Shown here: positions 30,558 through 39,877 of the stretch, piece by piece
How the letters are laid out: each line of letters starts with the position of its first letter
Position numbering within the stretch: the first letter of the stretch is position 1
Assembly: GCA_947624745.1 (NCBI GenBank)
Contig: CANQLR010000005.1
Coordinates: 27,802 to 91,801 of the forward strand
DNA length: 64,000 nucleotides
DNA from: an uncultured Clostridia bacterium
Lineage (GTDB): Bacteria; Bacillota; Clostridia; Oscillospirales; Ruminococcaceae
Direction: 5' to 3'
The notes under the pieces: generated by a model
What the model was told of the DNA's origin: nothing
Database searches by the model: none
The model's input: only the letters and a program-made list of their open reading frames with translations
Position numbers and translations under genes: made by a program

Positions 30558-31769
30558 TTATCCTATTCCGTTATACATGTTGAACATCGGCAGGTAGATC
30601 GCGATAACGATAAACCCGATGAAAATTCCGAGCCCGACGGTCATTATCGGCTCCAACATCGCGAGCGCCTTCTGCGACGCCGCCATGGCCTCCTCGTCGT
30701 AATAGGTGCCGATGGTCGACATTGTCTCTTCGAGCGAGCCCGACTCCTCGCCGACGGCGGTCATCTCCTTGCACATATCCGGCAGATACTCGTTTTCCTT
30801 GATGACGTCGCCGAGCCCCTTGCCCGATTCGATCTCGACGACGAGCTTTTCAAGGCTCTCGCCGATGGCCTTGTTGTCCATTACTTTAGAGGTGATGGTG
30901 AGGACTCTCGCCATCGGAAGCCCCGCCGTAAGAAGCGTAGCCAGAGTGTTTGAAAACTGCGACGCGCCGTTCATAATGCCTATTCTGCCGATAACGGGTA
31001 TTTTAAGCTTAAGCTTTGCCAGCTTAAGCTCGCCCCCGGGGGTCTTGGCGTAGATCTTGTAGGCTAAGATTATGACGATAAGCCCGACCAGAAGCGCCGG
31101 CCAATACGCCACGAAGAAATCGGACGTGCCCATGAGTATTCTTGTCGGAAGCGGGAGCTGCTCGCCCATGTTCCCGAACAGCTCTAACATCGTCGGGACC
31201 AATTTCACCATGACTATCGCGACGACTATGACCGCGAGGATTATCAGGAAGATCGGGTAGGTCAGCGCAGAGCGGACCTTCTGTTTTACCTTGTGGGCCT
31301 TCTCGTAGTAGGCGGTGAGCCTGTCGAAGCAGACCTCTAAGGTACCGGATTCCTCCCCCGCCCTGACCGTTTCGATGAACGCCACGGGGATCTTCTTTCC
31401 GTTTTTTTGCAAGCTGTGCGCCAGGCTGTAGCCCGAGTTGACGTCCGCCGCGCACTGCGTGAGTATCCTTTTCATGAGCTTGTCGCCCGACTGCTCGGCA
31501 ATAAGCTCGACCACCCTGCCTATCGGTATACCCGCGCGAAGCATGATCGAAAACTGCGACGCCGTGACCGACAGGGTCTTATCCGCGACCCAAAGCGGCT
31601 CGTTGATATCTATATGCGTTTTATCGCTCGATTTGACCTCGGTGATCTTCTCGACTATGGGGCAGGTGCGTTTGATCTGCTCCACGGCGTCAAATTCGCT
31701 GTACGCCTCGACGATTCCCGTAATAAGGGCACCCTCGGGTGTGCGGGCTTTATACTTGAATGTCGTCAA
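30558..31769 (-). CDS. pilC: Type IV pilus platform protein PilC/GspF
   Basis: FKYKARTPEGALITG; AGEESGTLEVCFDRLTAYYEKAHKVKQKVRSALTYPIFLI; VGEESGSLEETMSTI. Confidence 0.93.
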   Translation of the reverse strand: MTTFKYKARTPEGALITGIVEAYSEFDAVEQIKRTCPIVEKITEVKSSDKTHIDINEPLWVADKTLSVTASQFSIMLRAGIPIGRVVELIAEQSGDKLMKRILTQCAADVNSGYSLAHSLQKNGKKIPVAFIETVRAGEESGTLEVCFDRLTAYYEKAHKVKQKVRSALTYPIFLIILAVIVVAIVMVKLVPTMLELFGNMGEQLPLPTRILMGTSDFFVAYWPALLVGLIVIILAYKIYAKTPGGELKLAKLKLKIPVIGRIGIMNGASQFSNTLATLLTAGLPMARVLTITSKVMDNKAIGESLEKLVVEIESGKGLGDVIKENEYLPDMCKEMTAVGEESGSLEETMSTIGTYYDEEAMAASQKALAMLEPIMTVGLGIFIGFIVIAIYLPMFNMYNGIG

Positions 31770-31781
31770 AGCTTCTCACCT

Positions 31782-32834
31782 CTAAAACATAGTGTTCTTC
31801 TTAACGTAATCGGCGTCTCTTGCGGCGGCCTTCGCCGTCTCCGCCGAGATTATCTTCTGCTTGTAAAGCTGAATGAGCGCGTTGTCCATGGTGATCGAGC
31901 CCTCCGCCGCCGAGGTGGATATCGCCGAGACTATCTGCGGCGTCTTGCCCTCGCGGATAAGGTTTCTTATGGCCGGGGTGACCATCATAAGCTCCGCCGC
32001 GCAGACCCTGCCGCCGTTTCTTCTCGGAAGAAGCTGCTGCGAAAGCACCGCCATGAGGGTTGTCGAAAGCTGGAGCCTTATCTGGCGCTGTCTGCCCTCG
32101 GGGAAAACGTCGACCATTCTGTCCACCGCCTCCGCCGCGGAGTTTGTGTGCAGCGTCGCGAAGACAAGGTGTCCCGTCTCGGCCGCGGTAAGCGCGGTCT
32201 CGATGGTGTTAAGGTCTCTCATCTCGCCGATGAGTATGACGTCCGGGTCCTCGCGGAGTATCGCCCGAAGCCCCGATTCATAGCTTTCGGTGTCGGTCCC
32301 GATCTCGCGCTGGTTAATGGTGCACTTGTCGGGGGTATATATGTATTCTATAGGGTCCTCGAGCGTGACGATATGGCTCGGGTAGGTGTGATTTATCCTG
32401 TCTAAAAGCGCGGCGAGCGTGGTCGATTTACCCGAGCCGGTCTCGCCGGTGACCAAGACTATCCCTCGGTTGAGCGCCGGGAACTTCTGCACCGCAGGGG
32501 GCAGCCCGAGCGAGTCGAGATCGGGTATTTTTTCGGAGAGTATTCTTATTGCCGCCGATACCGAGCCCCTCTGCCGGAAGAGATTGATACGGCATCTGAT
32601 ACCGCCCGCAAAGGTGATGGCCAGATCGAGCTCGCCCGACTTTTCGATGAGCCGATAGTCCTCCCCCGCCATTTCGCGGGCATACGCCTCGCACTCGACG
32701 TCGGTCATTATATCGCTGTTATAGTCGCAGAGGTCGCCGTCGATGCGAAATCTTATCGGCAGGCCCTTTACGATGTGGATATCCGAGCCTCTTCTTTGCT
32801 TTGCGTCCGTTATAACGGTAGTAAGATCAACCAT
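31782..32834 (-). CDS. pilT: Type IV pilus twitching ATPase
   Basis: GIVLVTGETGSGKSTTLAALLDRIN; TLEDPIEYIY; REDPDVILIGEMRD. Confidence 0.94.
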   Translation of the reverse strand: MVDLTTVITDAKQRRGSDIHIVKGLPIRFRIDGDLCDYNSDIMTDVECEAYAREMAGEDYRLIEKSGELDLAITFAGGIRCRINLFRQRGSVSAAIRILSEKIPDLDSLGLPPAVQKFPALNRGIVLVTGETGSGKSTTLAALLDRINHTYPSHIVTLEDPIEYIYTPDKCTINQREIGTDTESYESGLRAILREDPDVILIGEMRDLNTIETALTAAETGHLVFATLHTNSAAEAVDRMVDVFPEGRQRQIRLQLSTTLMAVLSQQLLPRRNGGRVCAAELMMVTPAIRNLIREGKTPQIVSAISTSAAEGSITMDNALIQLYKQKIISAETAKAAARDADYVKKNTMF

Positions 32835-32852
32835 AGCTTTACTCCATTTAAA

Positions 32853-34550
32853 TTACTGATCTGTCATATTGAGGATCCTCGTCATCTCGCTGACGGTGGT
32901 GATCCCCGCCTCGCAGAGCTCTCTCGCGTTCTGCTGAAGGCTTCTGTAGTTGCCCTCTTTGATGATGGCGTCCATGAGCTCGGCCCGCGGCATATTGTCC
33001 GCGATGAGCCGCTTTGTAGCCTTCGAGAAAAGAATTATCTCGAAGACCGCTATCCTTCCGCGGTAACCCGTGTGGTAGCAGTTCGGGCAGCCCTTGCCCT
33101 TATAGACCTTAACGTTTTCGGTCCCCCTCGGAAGCCCCATGCGTTCGACCTCTTCCTCGTCGGCGATGTATTCCTGCTTGCAGTCGGGGCAGATCCTTCT
33201 CACAAGCCTCTGGGAGATAACTCCCTTTACCGCCTCGGCAATAAGATACGGCTCGCAGCCTATATCCAGAAGTCGGTCGAGCATCGAGATGGCCGAGTTC
33301 GTATGTATGGTCGATAAAACGTAGTGTCCCGTGATGGCGGCCCGAAGCGCGATCTCCGCGGTCTCGCCGTCGCGTATCTCGCCGACCGCGATGATATCCG
33401 GGTCCTGACGTAAAATAGAACGGAGGCCGTTTGCAAAGGTCATTCCGACCTTGTCGTTTATCTGCACCTGGTTCACACCGTCGATGTTATACTCGACCGG
33501 GTCCTCGAGGGTGACAAGGTTTACCTCCTCGGTGTTCAGGGTGTTTATCATCGTATACATGGTCGAGGATTTACCCGAGCCGGTAGGGCCGACTATCAGC
33601 ACCATGCCGTCCGAGTTTTCCATCAAAAGGTTGAATTTTTTTAGATTGTCGCCGAAAAGTCCGAGGCTGTCGGCCTTTAAGAGCTGGGCGCTCTTGTTTA
33701 AAATTCTTATCGTTATCTTCTCGCCGTAAATGGTCGGGAGGGTCGATATACGAAGGTCGATCTCGACGCCCTTGACCCTTACGTTCGCGCGGCCGTCCTG
33801 CGGGGCTCTCTTTTCGGTCAGGTCGAGGTTGCCCATGACCTTGATTCTCGATATGACCGAGCCCATAAGGTCCTTCGGGACGGTGAGGATCTGCCTCAAA
33901 ACGCCGTCGATACGCATTCTGACGACCATTTCCTTTTCCCTCGGCTCCATATGTATATCCGAAGCGCGCTCCGAAACGGCCCTCTCGACAATGGAGTTCA
34001 CGAGCCTTACGGTCGGCGCGGTGATAGATTCGTCGACTATCTCCTGCGCCTCCGCGACCTGCACCGAGGTCTGCGCTCCGCCCGATTCGTTTCTCATCTC
34101 CTCGATGGCCCTTGCCGCGCCCTCGTTTCCGTAGAGGGTAGCGATGGCCTTATCGACCGCCGCGGCCTGCGCAATTCTCGGGGAGACCCTTTTTCTCGTC
34201 GCAGTCCTGACCTCGTCTATCGCCACGAAGTTCATCGGGTCGACCATCGCGAGGACAAGCTCGTCCTTATTCAAGCGAAGCGGCACGACGCTGTGCTTTT
34301 TCGCGATATTTTTCGGAAGTATCCTTGCCATCTCGGTCGGGATATGCTCTTTCGTGAGGTCGACATACTTGATGCCGAGCTGCTGGCTCATCGCGTCGAT
34401 GAAGTCCTGCTCGGTGATGATGCCGCTGTCTATAAGCACTGTGCCGAGACGCTGCTTTGTCTGCTTTTGTATCTCAAGAGCCTTCTGTAACTGGGCTTCG
34501 TCAATAAGTCCCGCTGATTTGAGCAAATCGCCGAGGCGCATATATGCCAT
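32853..34550 (-). CDS. pilB: Type IV pilus assembly ATPase PilB/GspE
   Basis: GMVLIVGPTGSGKSSTMYTMINTLN; RQDPDIIAVGEIRDGETAEIALRAAITGH; CPDCKQEY zinc motif; start set at MAYMRLG. Confidence 0.94.
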   Translation of the reverse strand: MAYMRLGDLLKSAGLIDEAQLQKALEIQKQTKQRLGTVLIDSGIITEQDFIDAMSQQLGIKYVDLTKEHIPTEMARILPKNIAKKHSVVPLRLNKDELVLAMVDPMNFVAIDEVRTATRKRVSPRIAQAAAVDKAIATLYGNEGAARAIEEMRNESGGAQTSVQVAEAQEIVDESITAPTVRLVNSIVERAVSERASDIHMEPREKEMVVRMRIDGVLRQILTVPKDLMGSVISRIKVMGNLDLTEKRAPQDGRANVRVKGVEIDLRISTLPTIYGEKITIRILNKSAQLLKADSLGLFGDNLKKFNLLMENSDGMVLIVGPTGSGKSSTMYTMINTLNTEEVNLVTLEDPVEYNIDGVNQVQINDKVGMTFANGLRSILRQDPDIIAVGEIRDGETAEIALRAAITGHYVLSTIHTNSAISMLDRLLDIGCEPYLIAEAVKGVISQRLVRRICPDCKQEYIADEEEVERMGLPRGTENVKVYKGKGCPNCYHTGYRGRIAVFEIILFSKATKRLIADNMPRAELMDAIIKEGNYRSLQQNARELCEAGITTVSEMTRILNMTDQ

Positions 34551-34865
34551 AAGCACACCCTCCGTAGTATTCCGAGCAGCCGGCAAAAAAGCCGCCGTTT
34601 CTGCTTCGGCAGATTATATCAAGGTTATTTTATCACAAAACTCACAATTTGTCAACTGCCTAATTATAATATTTCGTCGTTTTTCCCGATTCTTCCCCCT
34701 CCCCCAACTATTTCAAAAAAAGCCCCGATTCCCCTGTTTCCGCGCCCCACTGCTTTAAAATCCTAAAATTTACTATTGACAAATAATCCTCAACAATTTT
34801 AAGGCATAATTTTTCGGACGGCATGAACCCACGCCGCCCGAAGCTTTTCCGTCTGTTTTTGCCGA

Positions 34866-36212
34866 TCACTTGCCTGCTACGGTCAGCCCCCTGACGGCCA
34901 CCGCGGGAGAGCCGAACGCCGTTATCCCGAACGGCCTCGGCAGCTTTACCGTGTCGGAAAGCGCGGTGATATTTTTAAGGAGCTCATAGAAGTTTCCCGA
35001 GACGGTGAAGGACTTTACCGCCTTGGTCTTGACTCCACCCTCGATCATAAAACCGGCGCTTTGGAGCGAGAAATCGCCCGAGACGGCGTTCGCCCCCGCG
35101 TGGAGCCCGCCGAGCGAGGTGACGTATACCCCCTCGCCGACGTTTTTGAAGAGCTCCTCCTCGCTGACGCTTCCCGCCGCAAGATAGAAGGTAAACGGCC
35201 TTATCTCGACCGGCGCAGCGTAGCCCGCCTTTGCGGCGTTGCCGGTGGTCTTCACCCCGGCGATGTTCGCGGTCTTAAGGTTATAAAGAAGCGTTTTCAG
35301 CACGCCGTTTTCGATGACGTTTTTGGTCTCGGTCGGCGAGCCCTCGGCGTCGAAGCCGATGTTCACGCCGTTTCCGGGATAGAACGGGTCGTCGATCAGG
35401 CTCACGCAGTCGGCGGCGATCTTCTCGCCCTCGCGGCCCTTAAGTCGCGAAAGCCCCTTCTGTACGTTCTCCGAGTTGAATATCCCCGAAAACGCGCTCA
35501 GAAGGCTGGTCATAGCCTCGGGCGCGAACACGACCGGGTAGCTCCCCGTCGGCGCGACGTCGTAGCCGAGCATCGCCTTCGCCTTTTCGACCGCCTCGCC
35601 CACGGCGGCGCCGATATCCAGTTCATCATATGAGCCGAACACCATTTTATATGCGTCGGACATCTCTTTTCCGTCCGAAACGACCGCGTCCGCCATAAAG
35701 TAGGCCGCGCTCGCCTCATAGCTGAGGTCCAAGCCTTTAGAATTCACGATGGCTGTCCTTACGGTGGTAACGCCTGTGCCGGCGGCCGAGCCGTCTATTA
35801 TCTGCTTATCGGCCTCGTAGAGCTTTTTGTCGCCCTCCAGGGCTTTTTTGATGAGTTCCTCCGTCTCGGGGAGCTTGTATTTTCTGCTTTCGGGCTCGCG
35901 GTATTTCTGCCCGCCCTCTGTAAGAAACTGCCTGTCGTCGTTTTCGATGACCGAGGCGTTCTCCTTTGCCCTGCGGACGACGCTTTGAGCCTCCGCCTCG
36001 CTCAGCTCCTCGGTAGAGGCATAACCCATTCTGCCGTCGACTATGCAGCGGAAGCATACCCCGCCGCTCACCGAGCTTGAAAACTCGTTTATCTCGTGTC
36101 TGAACGTTGAAATATCGGTGTCCTCGCTCGAGGTATAGTAAAGCTCGTATTCCTTAATGCCGAGGCTTTCCGCGGCCTTTGCGGCCTCCTGCTTAAAAGC
36201 TTTGAAATCCAT
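34866..36212 (-). CDS. pmbA: TldD/PmbA-family protease subunit (PmbA/TldE-like)
   Basis: PmbA-like sequence; FYPGNGVNIGFDAEGSPTETKNVIENGVLKTLLYN. Confidence 0.85.
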   Translation of the reverse strand: MDFKAFKQEAAKAAESLGIKEYELYYTSSEDTDISTFRHEINEFSSSVSGGVCFRCIVDGRMGYASTEELSEAEAQSVVRRAKENASVIENDDRQFLTEGGQKYREPESRKYKLPETEELIKKALEGDKKLYEADKQIIDGSAAGTGVTTVRTAIVNSKGLDLSYEASAAYFMADAVVSDGKEMSDAYKMVFGSYDELDIGAAVGEAVEKAKAMLGYDVAPTGSYPVVFAPEAMTSLLSAFSGIFNSENVQKGLSRLKGREGEKIAADCVSLIDDPFYPGNGVNIGFDAEGSPTETKNVIENGVLKTLLYNLKTANIAGVKTTGNAAKAGYAAPVEIRPFTFYLAAGSVSEEELFKNVGEGVYVTSLGGLHAGANAVSGDFSLQSAGFMIEGGVKTKAVKSFTVSGNFYELLKNITALSDTVKLPRPFGITAFGSPAVAVRGLTVAGK

Positions 36213-36224
36213 ATCGCTTCCTCC

Positions 36225-37607
36225 TTAACGTCCGCCTACGGTTATCTTCGAGACCCTGATGAGCGGCTGACCTACCGTCGTCGGGATAGAGCCGCTCGAC
36301 GAGCCGCACATTCCGGTGCCGAGATCCAGGTTCTTGCCGACCATGTCGATGTTCATGATGACGTCCGAGCCCTTGCCGACGAGCGAAGCTCCCCTCACCG
36401 GCTCGCAGATCTTTCCGTTTCTGACGATATAGCCCTCGTTCACTGCGAAGTTGAACTCGCCGGTCGCGGGGTTCACCGAACCGCCTCCCATCTCCTTGGC
36501 GTAAAGCCCGTATTCCATCGAGGCGATGATGTCGTCGTTGTTGTCCTCGCCCTCCGCGATAAATGTGTTTGTCATTCGCGAGGTGGTGACGTAGCCGTAT
36601 GACTGCCGCCTTGCCGAGCCGGTCGACGGCATTCCCATTCTTCTGCCGTTGAACTTGTCGACCATGTATGTCTTAAGGATACCCTTTTCGATGAGCACCT
36701 TGCGCTGCGCTGGGGTGCCCTCGTCGTCGATATTTATCGAGCCCCAGGCGTTAGGTATTGTGCCGTCGTCGATGGCTGTGACCTTGGGGTTGGCTATCTG
36801 CGTGCCGAGCTTTCCCGCAAACTGCGAGAGCCCGTAGGCAACGCTCGAAGCCTCCAGAGAGTGCCCGCAGGCCTCGTGGAAGATGACTCCCCCGAAGCCG
36901 TTTCCGATCGCGACCGGCATTACCCCCGCCGGGCAGTACCCCGCCGCGGCCATTGTCACGGCCTGCTGCGCCGCCTTTAAACCGACCGCCCTGGCGTCGA
37001 CCTCGCTGTCGAACATCTCCATGCCCATTCGCCTGCCGGGCCCGTAGAAGCCGGTCTGGGTCTCGCCGTTGTGCTCCGCAACTGCGTTTATCGAAATGCG
37101 GGTGCGTATCTGCCTGTCCTCGGCATAAAGCCCCTCGCTGTTCGCGACAAGTATGCCGTGGTCGACGTCCAAAAGCACGCCGGTGACCTGTTTTATCTCG
37201 GGAGAAAACTCCTTCGCGGCGAAATAGCCGTCCTTCAGGACTCTGATCTTCTCGGCGTTCGAGACAGTAGCAGGGACGGTCTTTATCGGGTGAATGTCCC
37301 CGAAAAGCCTCTCCTTAAGCTCAATCGAGATCTCGGCGCTGCCCTGTCCCAAGGCGTCCGCCGCACGCTGCGCGCATCTCATAAGGCCCTGCTCGGTGGT
37401 GTCAGTGGTCGAGGCAGCAACGCTGCGAAGCCCCTTGAAAAGCCTGATTCCCGCGCCGGCAATGATCCTGTCGGAAATGTTGTCGACCCTATCTGCAATC
37501 ATTTTTATCGAATGATCCACGGTGTGCTCGGCAAAAATTTCCGCGTAATCGGCGCCGCTGCTCGCAGCCTTCCGAAGCACCCGCTCGCAAACCTCTCTCG
37601 TGATCAT
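36225..37607 (-). CDS. tldD: TldD metalloprotease subunit
   Basis: VIFHEACGHSLEASSVA (HExxxH); DDEGTPAQRKVLIEKGILKTYMVDKFNGRRMG. Confidence 0.93.
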   Translation of the reverse strand: MITREVCERVLRKAASSGADYAEIFAEHTVDHSIKMIADRVDNISDRIIAGAGIRLFKGLRSVAASTTDTTEQGLMRCAQRAADALGQGSAEISIELKERLFGDIHPIKTVPATVSNAEKIRVLKDGYFAAKEFSPEIKQVTGVLLDVDHGILVANSEGLYAEDRQIRTRISINAVAEHNGETQTGFYGPGRRMGMEMFDSEVDARAVGLKAAQQAVTMAAAGYCPAGVMPVAIGNGFGGVIFHEACGHSLEASSVAYGLSQFAGKLGTQIANPKVTAIDDGTIPNAWGSINIDDEGTPAQRKVLIEKGILKTYMVDKFNGRRMGMPSTGSARRQSYGYVTTSRMTNTFIAEGEDNNDDIIASMEYGLYAKEMGGGSVNPATGEFNFAVNEGYIVRNGKICEPVRGASLVGKGSDVIMNIDMVGKNLDLGTGMCGSSSGSIPTTVGQPLIRVSKITVGGR

Positions 37608-37740
37608 ACTATCGCTCCTTTGCAATGTTATGGGAATATTGTATACCATTTTGAGGATAATGTCAAGCGGAAAGACGAGGTTGGGGTGGATGCGTTAAGA
37701 AAAAGGGATGAGGGGAGGGGAAGAAGGGGTGGGCGGGGGT

Positions 37741-37893
37741 GGGCGAAGCCCCAACATTCGCGAAGCGAATGTTGTCCGCCGATAAAAAGACTTTCTACCA
37801 TTTTTTGAAAAGGCTGTAAGTTCGGCATTGAACGAATTTCCAAAATATTGCAACGGCGGGAATCGCGCCGAGCGCGCGATTAGGGCTTCGCCC
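37741..37893 (-). repeat. Type B paired-hairpin repeat, copy B1
   Basis: GGGCGAAGCCCC-AACATTCGCGAAGCGAATGTT-GTCCGCCG ... CGGCGGG-AATCGCGCCGAGCGCGCGATT-AGGGCTTCGCCC, 153 bp. Confidence 0.8.
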
Positions 37894-38062
37894 ATGTGGT
37901 TCAGCAGCAGATTTGCGTAACAAACCCTGTACCGAGCTTTGTGCAAAGCTCCATACACTTGAGCATGCTCCGGGCGGGTTGCTATAAGGTTATTCGCTTC
38001 GCTCATGCTATTTTAAGCCCCCACCCCCCACCAAACCTTGAGCTGACTTGCAATTAAGAATC

Positions 38063-38153
38063 AGCCCCCTCCCGGTGGGAGGGGGCTTGACGTTTGCATC
38101 AAAGTTGTTCCCCGCGGCTCTGTCATCTGACCGCTGCCTTCTGCGCGTCTGGT
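38063..38153 (-). repeat. Composite-repeat core C1 (terminator-like hairpin plus about 65 bp conserved segment)
   Basis: AGCCCCCTCCCGGTGGGAGGGGGCT then reverse complement of CAGAAGGCAG(A)GGTCAGATGACAGAGCCGCGGGGAACAACTTTG seen at 48.1 and 49.8 kb. Confidence 0.75.
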
Positions 38154-38310
38154 GGGGCGAAGCCCTTAGCGCGTTTTCAACGCGCTACCCGCCGCGAGAT
38201 GAATTTTGTAACTACGCAAAATGTCGAATTTTCTGCTATTTAAAAGGAAAACTACAAAGCTCACCGCGCGGCGGACAACATTCGCTCCGCGAATGTTGGG
38301 GCTTCGCCCC
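38154..38310 (+). repeat. Type B paired-hairpin repeat, copy B2
   Basis: GGGGCGAAGCCC-TTAGCGCGTTTTCAACGCGCTA-CCCGCCGCG ... CGCGGCGGACAA-CATTCGCTCCGCGAATG-TTGGGGCTTCGCCCC. Confidence 0.8.
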
Positions 38311-38788
38311 CATGCTGTTTCGCGCTTTGCTGCTGTAAATTGTCAAATGACAGGCCATTGCCTTTTTCACGGAGTTTTGTGCTTTATTACCGTAGGAGGC
38401 GAAACTTTGTCGCTGCTCTGCTCCTCTCCCCCTTCCACCCCGCTCTTATCACGCAAAATCGCCCCCAAGGCTGTCCTTGGGGATGGTGGGTTAATGGTCA
38501 ATATGGCGGATGCCGTCGAGCATGGAGGAGATCGCTTCGCGAATGTTGGGGCTTCGCCCCCGTGCTGTTTCGCGCTTTGCTGCTGTAAATCGCCAAATGG
38601 CAAGTCATTGCCTTCTGACCCGGAGTTTTGTGCTTTATTGCCGTAGGAGACGACGCTCTGTCGCTGCTCTGCTCCTCTCCCCTTCTATCCCGCTCTTATC
38701 ACGCAAAAAGCCCCCCAAGGCTGTCCTTGGGGGTGGTGGTTCAGTGGTCAATATGGCGGATGCCGTCGAGCATGGAGGAAATCGCTTC
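38289..38788. repeat. Two-copy direct tandem duplication, 250-bp period
   Basis: GCGAATGTTGGGGCTTCGCCCCC(A/G)TGCTGTTTCGCGCTTTGCTGCTGTAAAT at 38289 and 38539; ATATGGCGGATGCCGTCGAGCATGGAGGA near 38501 and 38751. Confidence 0.85.
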
Positions 38789-39706
38789 CGCGACTGCCGC
38801 TACCTGCTCGGGGTCCGAGTCGGAGTTGACGGAGCGGTTGAACGCCTGCGAGACGATCTCGATCGCCATTTCCTTGGTCGTTTTCGACGAGCCTACGTCG
38901 GCCCGGAGCCTTTCAAGAAGCACGGATTTCAGCGCCGACGAAGTCTCGTCGGACATTACTCCCGCGTCGCAGCGCTCTATCGCGGTGATAAGATCTATCA
39001 GCGAAACGCGGTTTATTTCGCCTGGAGCCTGCTTTATGTCGTCGTAGAGCTTCCCGTAAAATTCGATGAGCTTCTGATTCGTCGTTTCGCGGCATTTTAC
39101 AGCGTCGCCGATTGCCTCACTTCTTGCCTGATTGGCAATGTCTCCGCCGCCGTTGTTTATAACGAGATTTTCAAGACTGCTTAAAGCCTTTAAAATATGC
39201 TCGTTGTCCTTGCGGATCTTTTCAATCTGCGAAAGAATGTAGCCGACGGTGACCTCGGGCTCGCCCGGCTCACGATTTTCGGTCTTGAGCCCGATGTAAT
39301 CGGCGACGACCTCTTTGAGCCCGCCGTTCTCGTTCTTGCCCGGAAGAAACTCTGACGCTTCGTCAAGACTGCTTTGCCCGCGCTTTTCCTCGACTGCTTC
39401 GGCGGCCTTTTTCTCGGCCTCGACGGTATTATTGACGTTTGTTTTTATGTTGTTATCAGACATTTTTGTATCCTCCGTTATATCCGGCGGACACGCAAGG
39501 CAGATCGTGTTTTCGTCTACGAAGCGTGCCCTGCCTTTTTTTACAAGACCTTTTGCCCTTTTCGGGTAGGTCGCTTCATATTCGTTGCCTTTTTCGTCGA
39601 TAACGGAAATGTTTTTTTCTATGGGATCCGACCCCCTGTTACTGACGTTGAAGCCTTCGTTTTTGCGATGAGTTTCTCCTCCCGCTTCACGGAAATACCA
39701 TACCAT
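38741..39706 (-). CDS. Conserved hypothetical protein (start uncertain)
   Basis: ISVIDEKGNEYEATYPKRAKGLVKKGRARFVDENTICLACPP; long well-formed ORF. Confidence 0.7.
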   Translation of the reverse strand: MVWYFREAGGETHRKNEGFNVSNRGSDPIEKNISVIDEKGNEYEATYPKRAKGLVKKGRARFVDENTICLACPPDITEDTKMSDNNIKTNVNNTVEAEKKAAEAVEEKRGQSSLDEASEFLPGKNENGGLKEVVADYIGLKTENREPGEPEVTVGYILSQIEKIRKDNEHILKALSSLENLVINNGGGDIANQARSEAIGDAVKCRETTNQKLIEFYGKLYDDIKQAPGEINRVSLIDLITAIERCDAGVMSDETSSALKSVLLERLRADVGSSKTTKEMAIEIVSQAFNRSVNSDSDPEQVAAVAEAISSMLDGIRHIDH

Positions 39707-39877
39707 ATTTATATATTTTTGTCAAGAAGTGCGCCAAATTTCGGAGAGCGGCGTTTTATCGCGGCACGGCGGGCGCTGGATACTCCCCCCCAAAAAACAA
39801 CGTCCCCGTTTCTACATTTTCTTCGCGGCATATGCTCTAAAATATGGAATATATGACCGAAAGGAGAAAATTATACC

